A stretch of 64,000 nt of DNA, taken from Lachnospiraceae bacterium. GTDB taxonomy: Bacteria; Bacillota; Clostridia; Lachnospirales; Lachnospiraceae. The stretch is taken from the NCBI GenBank assembly GCA_910575475.1, contig CAJTGD010000029.1, positions 1 through 64,000 on the forward strand, given 5' to 3'. Positions 60,604 to 64,000 of this stretch are shown here, piece by piece. Every line of letters starts with the position of its first letter. Position 1 is the stretch's first letter. A program made the translations under genes and the position numbers. Under the pieces are notes generated by a model. It saw nothing but the letters and a program-made list of their open reading frames with translations. It did no database searches and was not told the origin of the DNA.

Positions 60604-60643
60604 AAAAAGACATACGCCATGACGGAAGCGTATGCCTTTTTAT
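60604..60643 (-). terminator. Terminator of rpsT
   Basis: CATACGC and GCGTATG arms flanked by A- and T-runs. It lies 20 bases past the rpsT stop on the minus strand. Confidence 0.85.
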
Positions 60644-60661
60644 TTCAATGAATATCTATTC

Positions 60662-60925
60662 TTAAGCAATGCCGTTGACAGCCTTGGTCAGACGGGAGAT
60701 CTTTCTGGAAACGGTGTTCTTATGATATACACCCTTTGTCCCAGCTTTAGAAATCTCAACGATGGCAGCCTTCAAAGCTGTCTTAGCTGTCTCAGCGTCC
60801 TTCTGCTCGATCGCGGTCTCAACCTTCTTGACAGCAGTCTTCACTCTGGACTTGATCGCTTTATTTCTGGCAGCCTTAGTCTCGTTTACCAAAATCCTCT
60901 TCTTAGCAGATTTAATATTAGCCAA
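60662..60925 (-). CDS. rpsT: 30S ribosomal protein S20
   Basis: 87 residues starting (M)ANIKSAKKRILVNETKAARN with the S20 end GVYHKNTVSRKISRLTKAVN. The start codon is TTG (60925-60923), with minus-strand GGAGG 8 bases upstream; the in-frame ATG five codons earlier sits on the ribosome binding site and is not used. A TTG start for S20 fits low-level or autoregulated translation. Confidence 0.96.
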   Translation of the reverse strand: MANIKSAKKRILVNETKAARNKAIKSRVKTAVKKVETAIEQKDAETAKTALKAAIVEISKAGTKGVYHKNTVSRKISRLTKAVNGIA

Positions 60926-61180
60926 CCTGTACACCTCCAAATCACATAATAATCAAAATGCAGTTACACTTCACAAACTGTGAATGATAACAAAATGCAG
61001 ACAGATCATAAAATCTGCCTGAAAATGACTCCGTTGGATTCGGACACGGACGTACCAACGGAACATACTCACTTATTTTATGCCAACTGTCAAAAGATGT
61101 CAATACATATTTCTCAAAATATTGTAAAAACTACATACTATTCGCAGTCTTATAAGAATAAGTAGAGTGAGGGAAAGAAC

Positions 61181-62158
61181 ATGTTGGAGAAATATAGTGT
61201 GCGTACAGATCTTGCGCTGGAGGAGAAGGAACGGTTTGAATCAGACAATGTGGAGATTTCCGGAGTGGTATTGGAGGAAGAATACGACAAGGAACGGGAG
61301 ATTCGGATCACCCGTGTGAAGGTGGAGACGGAAAACGGGGCCAAGACCATGGGGAAGCCGGTGGGCGTCTACCTGACCATGGAAGCGCCCAATATGGCAG
61401 TGCCGGACGAGGATTACCACAGGGAAGTGTCGGTCAAGCTTTCCGAATATATCGAGGAGCTGATCCGGGGCAGGTCGCTGGATACGGACGATCTGTCCGT
61501 CCTCGTAGTAGGTCTGGGAAACCGGCAGGTAACGCCGGACGCGCTGGGGCCGTATGTGGCGGATAACCTGTGCGTGACCCGGCATATTGTGAAGGAATAT
61601 GGAAAATACGCTATGGGGATGGAGCATGCCCGTCTGGTCAGCGCCATCGTACCCGGTGTCATGGGGCAGACAGGAATGGAAACTCTGGAAATTGTAAAAG
61701 GGGTGGTAGACGAGACGAAACCTGATCTGGTGATCGCCATCGACGCGCTGGCGGCGAGAAATACCAGAAGACTGAATCGGACCATCCAGATCGCGGATAC
61801 TGGCATCCATCCCGGTTCCGGAGTGGGAAATCACAGGAACGGGCTTACGAAGGAGTCCGTGGGAGTTCCGGTCATCGGGATCGGCGTCCCCACAGTCGTA
61901 GACGCGGCGACCATTGCCAATGATACCATGGAAAATCTTATCGAAGCGCTGGAAACCTCGGAAATTCTGAAAGGAGTGGGGGACGTTCTGCGGACTTACA
62001 ACAGCGCGGAAAAATACGAGCTTGTAAAAGAACTCATATCTCCCCATCTGAACGGCATGTTTGTGACGCCAAAGGATGAGGATGAGCTGGTAAAACAGAT
62101 CAGCTATACAATTTCCGAAGCATTGAATATGCTTTTCACGAATAAAGAGGAGGAGTAA
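61181..62158 (+). CDS. gpr: GPR endopeptidase (spore germination protease)
   Basis: Degrades SASPs at germination, made as a zymogen in the forespore. 325 residues: YSVRTDLALEE propeptide region, VLVVGLGNRQVTPDALGP, PGVMGQTGMETLEI, VIAIDALAARNTRRLNRTIQ and DTGIHPGSGVGNHR. A CATACTA element at 61134-61140 matches the -10 of forespore sigma factors, but a proper -35 is not evident. The SASP at 20555 is a likely substrate. spoIIP follows after 51 bases. Confidence 0.96.
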   Translation: MLEKYSVRTDLALEEKERFESDNVEISGVVLEEEYDKEREIRITRVKVETENGAKTMGKPVGVYLTMEAPNMAVPDEDYHREVSVKLSEYIEELIRGRSLDTDDLSVLVVGLGNRQVTPDALGPYVADNLCVTRHIVKEYGKYAMGMEHARLVSAIVPGVMGQTGMETLEIVKGVVDETKPDLVIAIDALAARNTRRLNRTIQIADTGIHPGSGVGNHRNGLTKESVGVPVIGIGVPTVVDAATIANDTMENLIEALETSEILKGVGDVLRTYNSAEKYELVKELISPHLNGMFVTPKDEDELVKQISYTISEALNMLFTNKEEE

Positions 62159-62209
62159 GGAATAAGGTAAAATGAGGGATCTGACCGGTCCCTCATTAAA
62201 GGAGGGTGT

Positions 62210-63385
62210 ATGGAAAAAGAACGACTGAGCCGGGGGATCGCGGCAGTGCTGCTGTGCCTGGCTTTTACATATATCATTATCGATACCGCGGGAGGTACAG
62301 GCATTGGATGGGGATACCGCTGGCAGAGGGCGCTCTTTCAAAGTACGGAGCGGATGTATCTGCCGGGGGCGGTGTACGCGGCCCGGGAGGAAAACAAGCC
62401 TGCTGCGCAATGGCTCCTGGAGCAGGCATTCGACTGGATCCCGCTGGTGGAGTATCTGGATACGAAGATCCAGTACCGGACGGTCATGGAGGATGAAGAG
62501 ACCATCGCAAAAATACTGGAAAATCAGGCCAATGACGGCCATATGGTAGATCAGAACGGAAATCCGGTGGGAGGGACTGAAAGCGTGGAGGATGTTGTGC
62601 CGACACCGGGACAGCCGGTTCTCGACATGTCCATAGAAAGGCTTCGGGACTTTGATTATCTTCTCAGCAATTTTTATACGGTTGACAGTTCCACCATGAT
62701 CGGACCGGAACAGCTGAATGCGGATGACCTGCTGGGAAGGAGCATGAAGATCGACACCAGTACACAGGGACCCAAAGTGCTGGTCTTTCATACCCATTCT
62801 CAGGAAGAATTCGCCGATTCCACTCCGGGAGACCCGGCTACAAGCATCATCGGGATCGGGGAGTATCTGGTACAATTGCTGAATGCCAAGGGGATCGGAG
62901 CCATTCATGATACCGGGGTGTATGATATCATCAACGGACAGCTGGACCGGAGCAATGCTTACGAAAACGCGGAGGCCTCCATCCGTCCGGTCCTGGAGGC
63001 CAATCCCACGGTGGAAGTCGTCATTGACCTGCATCGGGACGGCGTGGCGGAGGGCACCCATCTGGTGACGGAGGTGGACGGAAAGCCTACGGCAAAGATC
63101 ATGTATTTTAACGGATTGAGCCGTACAAGGACTAACGGGGATATTGAGTATCTGTACAATCCATATATCCAGGATAACCTGGCATTTTCCCTGCAGATGC
63201 AGCTTGCGTCGGAGAGTATGTATCCGGGGTTCGCGCGGCATATCTACCTGCGGGGATACCGGTACAATCTGCATCTGATGCCGAAGTCGCTGCTGATCGA
63301 AGCAGGGGCCCAGACCAATACAGTGGAGGAAATGCGCAATGCCATGGAGGTGCTGGCGGAAACACTGCATCAGGTGCTGATGTAA
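62210..63385 (+). CDS. spoIIP: Stage II sporulation protein P
   Basis: 391 residues with an N-terminal membrane helix (9-29) and a C-terminal amidase/endopeptidase domain that thins septal peptidoglycan with SpoIID and SpoIIM during engulfment. Motifs: KVLVFHTHSQEEFADS, VIDLHRDGVAEG and NPYIQDNLAFSLQMQL. ATG 62210 has AAGGAGGG. gpr-spoIIP is the conserved order in Bacilli and Clostridia. Confidence 0.95.
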   Translation: MEKERLSRGIAAVLLCLAFTYIIIDTAGGTGIGWGYRWQRALFQSTERMYLPGAVYAAREENKPAAQWLLEQAFDWIPLVEYLDTKIQYRTVMEDEETIAKILENQANDGHMVDQNGNPVGGTESVEDVVPTPGQPVLDMSIERLRDFDYLLSNFYTVDSSTMIGPEQLNADDLLGRSMKIDTSTQGPKVLVFHTHSQEEFADSTPGDPATSIIGIGEYLVQLLNAKGIGAIHDTGVYDIINGQLDRSNAYENAEASIRPVLEANPTVEVVIDLHRDGVAEGTHLVTEVDGKPTAKIMYFNGLSRTRTNGDIEYLYNPYIQDNLAFSLQMQLASESMYPGFARHIYLRGYRYNLHLMPKSLLIEAGAQTNTVEEMRNAMEVLAETLHQVLM

Positions 63386-63390
63386 ATTTG

Positions 63391-63427
63391 TTACTGTTCA
63401 CACCCTGGCCGGGTACTCACAGTAACG
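63391..63427 (+). repeat. Dispersed repeat family A, short copy 4
   Basis: TTACTGTTCACACCCTGGCC, then GGGTACTCACAGTAA: imperfect stem with 7-bp exact ends. It is inverted relative to 54701-54736. Confidence 0.75.
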
Positions 63428-63465
63428 TAAATTTCCAAAGAACCTTCAAAGAAATAAAAAAAGAC

Positions 63466-63494
63466 TTGCAATATACCCTGTGGGGGTATATAAT
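63466..63494 (+). promoter_or_regulatory. csoR promoter with CsoR-type operator in its spacer
   Basis: TTGCAA (63466-63471), 17 bases, TATAAT (63489-63494). The spacer and -10 hold TATACCC-TGTGG-GGGTATA (63472-63490), an exact 7-bp inverted repeat of the TACCC..GGGTA kind bound by CsoR. This implies self-repression relieved by copper. Confidence 0.85.
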
Positions 63495-63560
63495 GTAAAA
63501 TGTATAAGGAAATGAAGTTTTTTGCGGCGCCGAAAAGAGCGGTGTGAGGAAGAGGTTTAT

Positions 63561-63929
63561 ATGGAAGAGACTCATGTAGAAGAGGAATATACAAAGGATA
63601 CGCTGCCGGAAGAGACCGGCGGATGCTGCGGAACGCAGAAGGAGTGCTGCCACAAGACGAAAGAGCGGTCGGATAAGGAGTACAGGGATCTGGTCCACCG
63701 CCTGAACCGGATTGAGGGACAGGTACGGGGATTGAAGCGGATGCTGGAGACGGATGCCTACTGTACGGATATCCTGGTGCAGGTATCGGCAGTGAACGCG
63801 GCGCTGAACAGCTTTAACAAGGTACTGCTGGCGAACCACATCCGAACCTGCGTGGCAGAGGACATCCGGGCCGGGAAGGATGAGACGATCGACGAGCTGG
63901 TGGTGACATTGCAGAAGCTGATGAAGTAA
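63561..63929 (+). CDS. csoR: CsoR-family metal-sensing repressor with Cys-rich N-terminal extension
   Basis: 122 residues. The CsoR/DUF156 four-helix core starts at about residue 40 (HRLNRIEGQVRGLKRMLE). The copper ligand triad is kept: Cys68, His93 and Cys97 (AYC..ANH..RTC). An extra first 35 residues are acidic and include GGCCGTQKECCHKT with four Cys and one His, not usual in the family. GAGGAAGAGG precedes ATG 63561. Copper genes such as copA/copZ may lie beyond the window. Nothing coding is seen from 63930 to 64000. Confidence 0.93.
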   Translation: MEETHVEEEYTKDTLPEETGGCCGTQKECCHKTKERSDKEYRDLVHRLNRIEGQVRGLKRMLETDAYCTDILVQVSAVNAALNSFNKVLLANHIRTCVAEDIRAGKDETIDELVVTLQKLMK

Positions 63930-64000
63930 GGAACTGTGCATAAATAACTTATATATCTGACTTGTCTCAATATCCATCTGCCGCATCAGAAAATCTTGAC

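Noticed and set aside
61241-63370. A 709-codon open frame on the minus strand across gpr and spoIIP
   Set aside because: It is antisense to two clear sporulation genes, spans their intergenic gap, is very His/Arg/Pro-rich and has no ribosome binding site: a codon shadow.

Overview
The window looks like chromosome from a spore-forming, gut-type Lachnospiraceae (Clostridia, Firmicutes). The reasons are the sporulation and germination genes (a GerW/YtfJ homologue, an alpha/beta small acid-soluble spore protein, ylbJ/spoVV, gpr, spoIIP), strong GGAGG ribosome binding sites, consensus TTGACA-N17-TATAAT promoters, Firmicutes gene order (rpmB, yloU, yloV, recG; rsmD, coaD, ylbJ) and a meso-diaminopimelate dehydrogenase. 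No rRNA, tRNA or CRISPR array was seen.

Layout. 1-1.1 kb is a decayed locus: the end of an IS200/IS605 transposase, a histidine kinase cut down to its ATPase end, and a response regulator that has lost the middle of its receiver domain. 1.3-5.2 kb holds a membrane-bound XRE regulator, a ZIP metal transporter behind a palindromic operator, an ApbE flavin transferase, a NusG-II protein and a Gx-type membrane protein. 5.2-15.4 kb holds ruvAB, zapA, a U32 peptidase, an FtsW/PBP pair, three cell-envelope or unknown genes and gerW. 15.5-34.2 kb is core housekeeping: rpmB, an Asp23 protein, fakA, recG, SASP, rsmD, coaD, ylbJ, pepD, an M23 peptidase, rRNA-modifying enzymes, ygiQ, an SDR and recU.

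34.2-39.5 kb is a tight histidine operon (hisZ-G-D-B-IE) with a perfect consensus promoter lying on the recU stop codon. hisC, hisH, hisA and hisF are absent, and HisIE carries an N-terminal HisF-like barrel that appears to have lost its catalytic aspartates. A cobalamin-riboswitch-like RNA follows, in front of an unknown 104-residue membrane protein.

40.3-45.4 kb is the best candidate for an undescribed system. Two GACC-N3-GGTC operators flank a promoter that drives five genes: an SCP2 lipid-binding protein with a basic tail, a membrane-anchored alpha/beta hydrolase, a free-standing condensation-domain protein, a discrete acyl carrier protein and an acyl/aminoacyl-AMP ligase. Together they have the parts of a very small NRPS-like pathway: activate, load, condense, carry the lipid product, hydrolyse or release it.

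45.5-54.6 kb holds a subtilase, a GH13 glycosidase with a long charged tail, an AgrA/AgrC-like two-component pair with a PH-domain membrane protein and two small envelope proteins, and an orphan hybrid histidine kinase. 54.7-64 kb holds ddh, a cupin, an Asp/Tyr-rich membrane protein, galE, ilvN-ilvC, rpsT, gpr, spoIIP and an autoregulated CsoR. Two families of dispersed hairpin repeats (A, with ACTGTTCAC/GTGAACAGT ends; B, with CAGAAAG/CTTTCTG ends) recur between genes across the window.
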